Of a DNA stretch of 64,000 nucleotides, positions 45,559 to 53,302 are shown in pieces; within the stretch, counting starts at the first letter, position 1, and every line of letters begins with the position of its first letter. The stretch is from Melioribacteraceae bacterium (GTDB lineage Bacteria > Bacteroidota > Ignavibacteria > Ignavibacteriales > Melioribacteraceae), in NCBI GenBank assembly GCA_021739765.1, contig JAIPBD010000005.1, positions 124,001 to 188,000 on the forward strand. Direction: 5' to 3'. The notes under the pieces are model-generated. The model made no database searches, had not been told where the DNA came from, and saw only the letters and a program-made list of their open reading frames with translations. The position numbers and the translations under genes were made by a program.

Positions 45559-45939
45559 ATGAATTTCCCGGAAAACTTAAAGTACACTAAAGAACACGAA
45601 TGGTTAAGAATTGATGGTGCAACAGCTTATGTAGGAATTACAGATTATGCCCAAGGCGAACTCGGCGATATTGTTTATGTTGATATTGACGAGGATATCG
45701 AATCTATTGAAATGGATGAATCTTTTGGAACAATCGAGGCTGTTAAAACCGTTAGTGATTTATTCGCGCCGGTTTCAGCTAAAGTTTTGGAGTTAAATCC
45801 GAAATTAGCCGACGAGCCGCAGCTTGTTAACTCCGACCCTTACGGGGAAGGATGGATATTAAAAATTGAGATGGAGGATACGTCTTCCGTTGACAACTTG
45901 ATGGATGTAAACTCCTACAAAGAACTTGTAGGTCAATAA
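45559..45939 (+). CDS. gcvH: Glycine cleavage system H protein
   Basis: 126 residues, normal size. The lipoyl lysine is Lys63 in [12 protein letters not shown]. It carries the aminomethyl group in glycine cleavage and can act as a lipoyl relay. The other Gcv genes are not in the window. It ends the efp-accB-accC-gcvH run at a terminator. Confidence 0.96.
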   Translation: MNFPENLKYTKEHEWLRIDGATAYVGITDYAQGELGDIVYVDIDEDIESIEMDESFGTIEAVKTVSDLFAPVSAKVLELNPKLADEPQLVNSDPYGEGWILKIEMEDTSSVDNLMDVNSYKELVGQ

Positions 45940-45947
45940 GAATTTTT

Positions 45948-45970
45948 AGGCCGTTTACGCGGCCTTTTTT
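45948..45970 (+). terminator. Rho-independent terminator after gcvH
   Basis: AGGCCG (45948-45953) pairs with CGGCCT (45960-45965) around a six-base loop, then Ts to 45970. Confidence 0.85.
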
Positions 45971-45984
45971 ATTTCGGGCAATTT

Positions 45985-47529
45985 ATGATACAGCACAATG
46001 AAACTATATTAATTCTTGATTTTGGGTCGCAATACACACAATTAATTGCTCGAAGAATTCGCGAGGAAAATGTTTATTGCGAAATTCACCCACACACATT
46101 TTCAATCGAAGAGATCAATTCCGGAAATATAAGCGGCATTGTTCTTTCCGGCGGTCCGATGAGCGTTTACGACGAGGATGCTCCACAAATTGATTCGGCT
46201 ATCTTTGATCTTGGAATTCCAATTTTGGGAATTTGTTATGGTTTGCAGCTTATTACGAAAAAATTTAATGGACATGTTGAGCCTGCCGATGATCGTGAAT
46301 ATGGGAAAGCGCATCTAGAATTAATCGGTGAATCAAAACTTTTAAAGGAAGTTAAGAGCGGGAGTACAGTTTGGATGAGTCATGGCGATTATATCACCCA
46401 ACTACCGGATGGCTTCGAACTGATTGCTAAAACCGATAATTCTCCGGTCTGCGGGATTGAAAACTCTATGAAGTCCATTTTTGGATTACAATTTCACCCT
46501 GAAGTGGTTCATACGGAAGAAGGGAAAAAAATTGTTTCAAATTTCATTTTTGATGTTTGTGGATGTACTGCTGATTGGACCGCCGGAAATTTTATCGATC
46601 AGACTATTTCTGATATTAAAGAAAAAGTCGGATCGTCAAAGGCAATTTGTGCTTTAAGCGGAGGAGTAGATTCATCCGTTGCCGCGGTTTTATTAAACAA
46701 AGCACTTGGCGATCAGCTCATTTGCGTTCACGTAAATACAGGATTAATGCGGAAAAATGAGAGTGAATATGTAATTAAGATGTTTAATGATTCTTACGAT
46801 ATGAACATTGTTTATATCGACGCGACCGACCAATTTATGTCGGAATTGAAAGGTGTTTCAGATCCTGAGTTAAAAAGAAAGATTATCGGCAAAACATTTA
46901 TCGATGTTTTTGATGCCGAAGCTAAAGAGCATTCAGATGTAAAATTTTTGGTTCAGGGCACCTTGTATCCCGATGTAATCGAATCTGTTCCGGTAAAAGG
47001 GAAATCCGCGACAATCAAAACTCATCACAACGTTGGTGGATTGCCGGATGTTATGGATCTAGAATTACTTGAACCTTTTAAAGAGCTTTTCAAAGATGAA
47101 GTTCGGGCAATCGGCAGGGAATTGGGAATACCGGAAGAATTCATTGGTCGGCATCCATTCCCGGGTCCGGGTCTCGCGGTACGGATATTAAGCGATGCCT
47201 CAAAGGAGAAAGTAGAAATTTTACAAGAAGCCGATGATATTTTTATTCGGACACTTCACGCGAGAGGAGTCTACGATGAAATTTGGCAAGCTTTCGCAGT
47301 TTTACTGCCGGTTCAAACAGTCGGTGTGATGGGCGATGCACGAACATATGAAAATGTTATTGCACTTCGTGCAGTTACATCAGTTGACGGCATGACAGCG
47401 GACTGGTACAAATTTGATCACTCAATTCTTGAAGAGGTGTCAAATAAAATCATTAGAAGTGTTAAAGGTGTAAATAGAGTTGTCTACGATATCAGTTCTA
47501 AACCGCCTGCCACTATTGAGTGGGAATAA
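45985..47529 (+). CDS. guaA: GMP synthase (glutamine-hydrolysing)
   Basis: 514 residues. The N-terminal class I glutaminase has Cys84 in GICYGLQLI and the FHPEV His-Glu. The ATP-pyrophosphatase domain has ALSGGVDSSV. The dimerisation domain ends in the usual YDISSKPPATIEWE. It makes GMP from XMP. It starts 14 bases beyond the gcvH terminator. Confidence 0.97.
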   Translation: MIQHNETILILDFGSQYTQLIARRIREENVYCEIHPHTFSIEEINSGNISGIVLSGGPMSVYDEDAPQIDSAIFDLGIPILGICYGLQLITKKFNGHVEPADDREYGKAHLELIGESKLLKEVKSGSTVWMSHGDYITQLPDGFELIAKTDNSPVCGIENSMKSIFGLQFHPEVVHTEEGKKIVSNFIFDVCGCTADWTAGNFIDQTISDIKEKVGSSKAICALSGGVDSSVAAVLLNKALGDQLICVHVNTGLMRKNESEYVIKMFNDSYDMNIVYIDATDQFMSELKGVSDPELKRKIIGKTFIDVFDAEAKEHSDVKFLVQGTLYPDVIESVPVKGKSATIKTHHNVGGLPDVMDLELLEPFKELFKDEVRAIGRELGIPEEFIGRHPFPGPGLAVRILSDASKEKVEILQEADDIFIRTLHARGVYDEIWQAFAVLLPVQTVGVMGDARTYENVIALRAVTSVDGMTADWYKFDHSILEEVSNKIIRSVKGVNRVVYDISSKPPATIEWE

Positions 47530-47555
47530 GTCTCCATCAAATCAAATATCTGATC

Positions 47556-47574
47556 TGTGGCACCGATTTCGCAC
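47556..47574 (+). promoter_or_regulatory. Candidate sigma-54 promoter of the cytochrome pair
   Basis: TGTGGCACCGATTTCGCAC reads as TGGCAC-N5-TCGCA. The GG (47559-47560) and GC (47571-47572) are 12 bases apart, the exact -24/-12 spacing of sigma-54 promoters. It lies about 95 bases before the ATG of the next gene. One base differs from the usual TTGCA. Confidence 0.5.
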
Positions 47575-47667
47575 TTAAATTTGAGTTTACTACTGTCTAT
47601 AAGTGGATAACATCATCCAGATGTTGTAATTTAGTTATGCACAATTCTAACATATAATGGAGGAATC

Positions 47668-49215
47668 ATGAATTACCCTGTTTGGGATGTCTCCTTCGGC
47701 TCAGGATTACTAATTGCGATTATTTCAGTAGTTCACGTATTTGTATCTCATTTCGCTGTCGGTGGAGGATTGTTCCTCGTCCTTACCGAAAGAAAAGCAT
47801 ATAAGGAAAACAATTCACAACTAGTAGGCTGGCTCAAAACCCACTCAAAGTTTTTTGTCCTTCTCACAGTTGTTTTCGGAGCTATTACGGGCGTGGGGAT
47901 TTGGTTCACAATCGCCTTAGTTAATCCGTCAGCTACCAGCGCTTTAATACATGCTTTTGTGTGGGGTTGGGCGATTGAATGGGTTTTTTTCTTCCTTGAA
48001 ATCACGGCCGCATTGCTCTATCTCTACGGATGGAAAAGGTTGGACAAACAAACTCATATCTGGATAGGTTGGATTTACTTTTTAACTGCATTTTTATCAA
48101 TGGTGGTAATAAACGGCATAATTACTTTTATGCTGACTTCCGGAAATTGGGTTGAATCAAAAAATTTCTGGGATGGATTTTTCAATCCTACTTATTGGCC
48201 ATCGTTATTTATCCGTTTTGCTTTCTCATTATCTCTTGCCGGTTTATATGCTTTAATAACGATAAGTAGAATTAAGGATTCCGTATTTAAGTCGTTTGTG
48301 GCAAAATGGAGTTTGAAATGGGTTCTTCCATCATTCATTTTACTTCCCATATTTGCTTATTGGTACGTTGCTAATATTCCCGTTGAATTATTTCAAAGTA
48401 CAAATGGATTGATGGCGACAGCGACTCAGTATGCCACTCTGATTTCAATTTTTGCCTTAATAACATTTTTACTCGCGTTAGTTTACTATTTTTTTACATC
48501 GAAAATCAATCTACTATTTAGCCTGCTTATTCTGATCACCGCATTTGTTACGATGTGGTCTTTTGAGTTCATCCGCGAATCGATCCGAAAACCGTATGTT
48601 ATAGCAAATTACATGTATGGTAATTCTATTTACACTGAATCATCAGATTTTGATCAAGGATTTTCAATTGAAAAAATTAATGAGAATGGAATCCTAAATA
48701 CAGCTAAATGGACTTCAATCAAGAAAATTAAGAAGGAAAATAGCATTCAAGCAGGCGAAGAAATTTTCCGCGTGGAGTGTTTAAGCTGCCACACCTACGA
48801 TGCTTACCGAGGCGTAAGGAATCGATTAATAGATAGAGGGTGGGATAAAAATATAACATCACAAATGATCTCTCGGATTGAACACATGCAGAAAGGGATT
48901 ATGCCGCCATTCGCCGGATTTGAATCAGAAAGAGAATCTCTCTCAGACTATTTACATAATAATATCAGTCAAAGTGAATTGAGTGCCTTTAAAAGTGGAA
49001 AAGGATTATTCGATAAATATTGCCAAGTTTGTCACCAATATAGCTCTGATGATCCCGTATTTTTTGTCCTTACAGGAGCTGATCGGGAGGAGGTTGAATA
49101 TTATTTAACTGATCTTCAAGGAATGAATGATTTGATGCCAAATCTGGTCCCAAACAGTAAAGAAATAGAAATTATGATGGATTGGTTTCCCAAACAATTT
49201 ATCAATCAAAATTAG
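47668..49215 (+). CDS. CydA-like membrane protein with C-terminal di-heme cytochrome c domain
   Basis: 515 residues with about eight transmembrane helices (first 300), then a soluble domain with two c-type heme motifs, CLSCH (371-375) and CQVCH (452-456), and a likely Met ligand in IMPP. Aligned by eye to E. coli CydA, His23 matches the H19 heme ligand. Glu104 and Glu111 match the E99/E107 pair (AIEW, FFLE), and IRESIRKPY matches the AEYGRQPW region. The heme b558 histidine (H186) reads Arg183. The ninth CydA helix is missing, which would place the heme domain in the periplasm. The likely role is a terminal oxidase or related oxidoreductase exchanging electrons with cytochrome c. AGGAGG-linked partner gene nine bases on. 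AATGGAGGA precedes its ATG. Confidence 0.75.
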   Translation: MNYPVWDVSFGSGLLIAIISVVHVFVSHFAVGGGLFLVLTERKAYKENNSQLVGWLKTHSKFFVLLTVVFGAITGVGIWFTIALVNPSATSALIHAFVWGWAIEWVFFFLEITAALLYLYGWKRLDKQTHIWIGWIYFLTAFLSMVVINGIITFMLTSGNWVESKNFWDGFFNPTYWPSLFIRFAFSLSLAGLYALITISRIKDSVFKSFVAKWSLKWVLPSFILLPIFAYWYVANIPVELFQSTNGLMATATQYATLISIFALITFLLALVYYFFTSKINLLFSLLILITAFVTMWSFEFIRESIRKPYVIANYMYGNSIYTESSDFDQGFSIEKINENGILNTAKWTSIKKIKKENSIQAGEEIFRVECLSCHTYDAYRGVRNRLIDRGWDKNITSQMISRIEHMQKGIMPPFAGFESERESLSDYLHNNISQSELSAFKSGKGLFDKYCQVCHQYSSDDPVFFVLTGADREEVEYYLTDLQGMNDLMPNLVPNSKEIEIMMDWFPKQFINQN

Positions 49216-49224
49216 GAGGAGAAA

Positions 49225-50331
49225 ATGGATATACAAACGATTATACCATCTGTAGACCCGATTTCATTACCTGCTCCATATTGGTTGTTTAAACTTTTGC
49301 TAATTGTGACGTTTGTGTTACATATTATCGCTATGAATATCGTATTCGGTGGAAGTATCATCGCGTATGTTGCTAAATTGAAGGGAAAAACGAATGACAA
49401 TTTTAAAAAGTTATATTCGGATCTGGCAAAAAAACTGCCGACATTTCTCGCGGCTACAATTACTTTAGGCGTAGCACCCCTGCTTTTTTTGCAGGTAATT
49501 TACGGACAGTATTTTTATACATCTTCCGCAATAATTGGCTGGCCGTGGTTTTTAGTGATAATCCTTTTAATTATAGCTTACTATGGATTTTACATAATCG
49601 CCTTCAAAGGGAGCGAGAATAATAAATATTTGGGTTGGATTTTATTACTTTCAAGTTTTTGCATTGTATTAATTGGATTTATTTATTCGAATAATTTGAC
49701 ATTAATGTCAACTCCCCAATTTTGGTCTCAAAAATATTTTAGAGATCCGACCGGAATGAATTTGAATCTTAATGAATACACATTGATTCCCAGATACCTT
49801 CACTTTGTCACCGCCGCAATCGCTGTTGGCGGATTATTTGTCGCGATTCTAGGTGTGTTCAAATGGGGCACAGAAAAAGACTACGCGAAGTTTTTAATAA
49901 ACTTTGGCGGAAAATGGTTTACCTATGCAACTATGCTACAATTTGTGGTTGGCATTCTCTATTTAATAATATTGCCTAAAGAACAGATGATGACGTTTAT
50001 GGGCGAAAATATATTCGCTACTGTTTCATTCCTAGTTGCATTAACTGCGGCGCTAGGTTCTATTTTTATAATTTTCAGCTCCACAAAAAATGAGGATCCC
50101 AGAAAAGGGATTTACATTGGGACTTCATTACTTGTTCTCGTCTTAGTTTTTATGTCAATCATGCGAGATTCACTCAGGGATTCATATCTTTCGGAATATT
50201 TTAATCCCGATCTTTTTTTAACTGCAACACAGTGGGATGTTTTAGGAATTTTTCTATTTCTATTTTTAGGTGGAATTGCATTATGGATTTTCATGCTAAA
50301 AGTATATTTTAGAAAACCGAATTTTAATTAG
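49225..50331 (+). CDS. CydA-related membrane partner subunit
   Basis: 368 residues with about nine transmembrane helices and no soluble domain. It is not an ordinary CydB. Its first helix has LHIIAMNIVFGG with His33 nine residues before a Gly, the same spacing as the H19 motif of CydA. A later helix starts YLHFVTAAIAVGG, with His193 where CydA has its b558 His186, and Met237 (YATMLQF) may match the other b558 ligand. The Glu pair of CydA is absent. It seems to be a second, complementary CydA-like half. GGAGGAGA lies just before the ATG; nine bases follow the upstream gene. Confidence 0.65.
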   Translation: MDIQTIIPSVDPISLPAPYWLFKLLLIVTFVLHIIAMNIVFGGSIIAYVAKLKGKTNDNFKKLYSDLAKKLPTFLAATITLGVAPLLFLQVIYGQYFYTSSAIIGWPWFLVIILLIIAYYGFYIIAFKGSENNKYLGWILLLSSFCIVLIGFIYSNNLTLMSTPQFWSQKYFRDPTGMNLNLNEYTLIPRYLHFVTAAIAVGGLFVAILGVFKWGTEKDYAKFLINFGGKWFTYATMLQFVVGILYLIILPKEQMMTFMGENIFATVSFLVALTAALGSIFIIFSSTKNEDPRKGIYIGTSLLVLVLVFMSIMRDSLRDSYLSEYFNPDLFLTATQWDVLGIFLFLFLGGIALWIFMLKVYFRKPNFN

Positions 50332-50343
50332 AACGGATTTACT

Positions 50344-51024
50344 ATTTATAAAATTAAGGATTTGCCGCTCGACGATAGACCAAGGGAAAAGCTTCATTTG
50401 CGAGGTGCACATAATCTGTCGGATGCGGAACTTATTGCCATATTACTAAGAACTGGAACAAAGGGTCGATCAGTTGTCGAAGTTTCACGAGAATTAATAA
50501 GTAAACACTCGAATATTTCAACACTTGCAGCCCAATCAGTTGAGTCATTGAAAAAAATAAGTGGAATTGGAAACGACAAAGCCGCAACGCTGGCGGCGGC
50601 TTTTGAAATTTCCAGAAGAATAGATTTCCAAGACAAACTTTACTCGAATAGAAAAATCACTTCGCCATCCGACGTTGCCGAAATGTTCATTCCTATGTTT
50701 AGGGATAAAATGAAAGAAGAATTTGTCGTCGTATCTCTAAATTCAGCCAATAAGATTATTAAATTTGATATAATTTCCACCGGTAATTTGAACAGCAGTA
50801 TTGTTCATCCGAGGGAAGTTTTCAAAGTCGCTATCGACAATCTTTCGGCAAATATTATTCTGATTCATAATCATCCAAGTGGTAACCCTGAACCAAGTAA
50901 TGAAGATATTGCGATAACCAGAAAATTAGTTGAAGCCGGGCAAATTTTCGATATAAAGATATTTGATCATATAATTCTTGCCGGAAACAGCTATACCAGC
51001 TTCGTGGAGCGTAAATTAATCTGA
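50344..51024 (+). CDS. radC: RadC/JAB-domain protein
   Basis: The first recognisable RadC residues (YKIKDLPLDDRPREKL) extend upstream of TTG 50362, the first conventional start. An ATT at 50344 would include them (226 residues), with AACGGA a few bases before it. The N-terminal helix-hairpin-helix part has SDAELIAILLRTGT and ISGIGNDKAATL. The JAB metalloprotease-like domain has HNHPSGNPEPSNED. RadC was linked to DNA repair, but its real function is unsettled. It lies 12 bases after the cytochrome partner. Confidence 0.9.
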   Translation: MYKIKDLPLDDRPREKLHLRGAHNLSDAELIAILLRTGTKGRSVVEVSRELISKHSNISTLAAQSVESLKKISGIGNDKAATLAAAFEISRRIDFQDKLYSNRKITSPSDVAEMFIPMFRDKMKEEFVVVSLNSANKIIKFDIISTGNLNSSIVHPREVFKVAIDNLSANIILIHNHPSGNPEPSNEDIAITRKLVEAGQIFDIKIFDHIILAGNSYTSFVERKLI

Positions 51025-51125
51025 TTTCACCAATATTTAATTCAAAATTTTTTATAAAATCGATATTTTTGATTATATTATCCAATAAAACTTTTTTTTG
51101 GAATACTCAATAAAGGAGGCAGTAA

Positions 51126-51392
51126 ATGACCCGTATGAAAAAATACTTTGGATTCCTTATGGTTGCACTGCTCATGACCGGTTTTGTAGGTTGTGGCGGC
51201 GTTACTCCGGAACAATTTGCTCAATTAGATGAATTAAGAGCAGAAGTTAAATCTTTGGAACAAGAGTTAAACTCTTTACAAAGTGACAAAACAAAACTCG
51301 AAAGAGAAATAGCAGAAAGACAAGCAGCTCTTGATCAATGTGCAAAAGAGAAAGCTGAAGTAAAAGCTAACTTGAAAAAAATGGGCAAATAA
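51126..51392 (+). CDS. Small coiled-coil lipoprotein
   Basis: 88 residues. The signal sequence ends in GFVGC, a usable lipobox with Cys23. The rest is one long helix with heptads (QLDELRAEVKSLEQELNSLQ and on) rich in Glu, Lys and Leu. This resembles Lpp-type envelope lipoproteins in shape, but there is no sequence match I can name. AAAGGAGG precedes the ATG by five bases, suggesting strong translation. The LysM gene follows after 31 bases. Confidence 0.7.
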   Translation: MTRMKKYFGFLMVALLMTGFVGCGGVTPEQFAQLDELRAEVKSLEQELNSLQSDKTKLEREIAERQAALDQCAKEKAEVKANLKKMGK

Positions 51393-51423
51393 TAAGTTTA
51401 ATTTAATCTAACGGAGGAATTCA

Positions 51424-52125
51424 ATGAAATTCGCAAAATTATTTAGTGTTGTTGCTATGCTCGTTCTTCTGGCGTCAACCTCTTTTGCTCAAGAAAGAGA
51501 GATGACGGTCGATGAGTGGCGTGGAGAAATTAACAGATTAACTCAAGCTAAAGCTGAGCTTACATCATCAGTTGATGGTGCAAAAGCTGAAGTTGAAGCG
51601 TTAAAAACAAAATTGAATGGAATGGAAACTGTTGATGATTGTTACGAAGGTACCAATAAAATGATCGGTGACGCTGCAGGTACTAATGTTACTGACGCTG
51701 ATATTGATGCATACAGAAATCGTGTAAACGCTTTGGCTGCAAAAATAAACAGAAAAGATCCTGAAAAAGCTGACAGACAAGCTGAGTTAAACGAATTAAA
51801 AGCTGATCCAATTAGTGCTTTACCTGAGTTTTATGATAAAGTTCATAATGAACTTCAAAGAAAACTTGATGCATGGGTTGTTGCACCAAAAGAAGTTAGT
51901 TATACAGTTGTTAAAGGTGATCACTTATGGGGAATTGCCAAGAAAAAAGAACATTATGATAACCCATTTGCTTGGCCGGAAATTTACAAAGCCAACAAAA
52001 GCTCAATCAACGATCCGAATTTAATTTATCCTAAACAAGTATTTAAAATTCCTAATCTTGATGCAGATGTTAAAGCTAAGTGGGATAAAGTTAGAGCAAA
52101 CTGGAAACCTGCTCCATCTAACTAA
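51424..52125 (+). CDS. Exported LysM-domain protein with coiled-coil N-terminus
   Basis: 233 residues. The signal peptide is cut after SFAQ (23). Residues 30-80 are helical (INRLTQAKAELTSSVDGAKAEV-like heptads), followed by a helical middle. A LysM domain covers about 157-210 (YTVVKGDHLWGIAKK, then IYPKQVFKIP), expected to bind peptidoglycan. With the lipoprotein gene 31 bases upstream, both probably act at the cell wall. AACGGAGGA precedes the ATG, and a strong terminator follows. Confidence 0.8.
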   Translation: MKFAKLFSVVAMLVLLASTSFAQEREMTVDEWRGEINRLTQAKAELTSSVDGAKAEVEALKTKLNGMETVDDCYEGTNKMIGDAAGTNVTDADIDAYRNRVNALAAKINRKDPEKADRQAELNELKADPISALPEFYDKVHNELQRKLDAWVVAPKEVSYTVVKGDHLWGIAKKKEHYDNPFAWPEIYKANKSSINDPNLIYPKQVFKIPNLDADVKAKWDKVRANWKPAPSN

Positions 52126-52158
52126 TCTTTTCTTTGATCTGATTGAAGTATATAATAT

Positions 52159-52190
52159 AAAGCCCTTTTCGATTTTGAAGAGGGCTTTTT
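52159..52190 (+). terminator. Rho-independent terminator after the LysM gene
   Basis: A 12-base arm at 52159-52170 (AAAGCCCTTTTC) pairs with 52177-52188, and Ts follow. Confidence 0.9.
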
Positions 52191-52245
52191 CTATTTAAAC
52201 GAATCCATCAAAACTAAAAATACTCGTTTAAGCGAGGAGGTTGTT

Positions 52246-53193
52246 CTGGCCGAAAGAAAATTAAAAATTGATGAAGTGAATCCAATGCTTTTTCTTGGAA
52301 CAAATGATTCTAATTTGCTTCCTCTTGAAGAGAGATTTAGCTCCAAGATTACAGTTCGAGGGGATAATGTATTTCTAAAGGGAAAAAATGCCGAGCTCGA
52401 CATAATCGAAAAAGTTATTAAAGAAATGGTTTATGTCCTGAACACTACTAAATCACTGACACCCACCGATGTTGAAACTATAATTGCGCTGCTTCAGGAA
52501 GGTAAACAAATTGTATCGGACGAAGAACTTGATGATATAATTCTTTATACTCAAAAAGATGTTGTTAAACCAAGAACTCCGAATCAAATAAAGTATTTTG
52601 AATCTGTAAAGAAAAATGATATTTGCTTTGCGGTCGGCCCGGCGGGAACCGGCAAAACTTTCCTTGCGGTAGCTTTTGCGGTGGCTGCTTTAAAAAAAGG
52701 GCTGGTTCGCAAGATTGTTCTTGCCAGACCCGCAGTTGAGGCCGGAGAAAGTTTAGGTTTTCTTCCCGGTGATTTTAGAGAAAAAATTGATCCTTACTTG
52801 AGACCGCTATATGATTCATTACAAGATTTGATGCCTTCGGATCAGTTAAAAAAGAACATCGAAAATCTTGTGATTGAAATTGTACCGCTGGCATACATGC
52901 GAGGGCGTACATTAAATAACGCGTTCGTCATTCTGGATGAAGCCCAGAACGCAACAGCAATGCAAATGAAGATGTTTTTAACAAGACTCGGTCCTAATTC
53001 CCGTTCAATTATTACAGGGGATATAACACAAATCGATTTACCAAAAAACACGGTAAGCGGACTTGTTCAAGTAAACGAAATCCTCCAGAATGTTGATGGG
53101 GTTGGTTTTGTCTATTTTAATAAACAAGATGTTGTTCGTCATCGTTTAGTTAAAGATATAATAGAAGCTTACGATAACTTTAACGGTGATTGA
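52246..53193 (+). CDS. PhoH-family ATPase
   Basis: About 315 residues if translation begins at CTG 52246, which sits five bases after GAGGAGG (52234-52240). The first ordinary start, GTG 52276, has no such site. The P-loop is GPAGTGKTF and the Walker B FVILDEAQNA. An N-terminal KH-like part is followed by GESLGFLPGDFREKIDPYLRP, typical of the YbeZ/PhoL branch. These proteins are tied to ribosome and RNA metabolism and often neighbour ybeY, which is not present here. Confidence 0.88.
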   Translation: MAERKLKIDEVNPMLFLGTNDSNLLPLEERFSSKITVRGDNVFLKGKNAELDIIEKVIKEMVYVLNTTKSLTPTDVETIIALLQEGKQIVSDEELDDIILYTQKDVVKPRTPNQIKYFESVKKNDICFAVGPAGTGKTFLAVAFAVAALKKGLVRKIVLARPAVEAGESLGFLPGDFREKIDPYLRPLYDSLQDLMPSDQLKKNIENLVIEIVPLAYMRGRTLNNAFVILDEAQNATAMQMKMFLTRLGPNSRSIITGDITQIDLPKNTVSGLVQVNEILQNVDGVGFVYFNKQDVVRHRLVKDIIEAYDNFNGD

Positions 53194-53302
53194 TCATGAA
53201 ATCGATGGATATTATTTATAGCATTTGAAAAATTTAGCCACATTTGTAATTTACCATAATTACTGCATAAGTTGATTGTTATTCCAAAATACGAAAGGTA
53301 AT

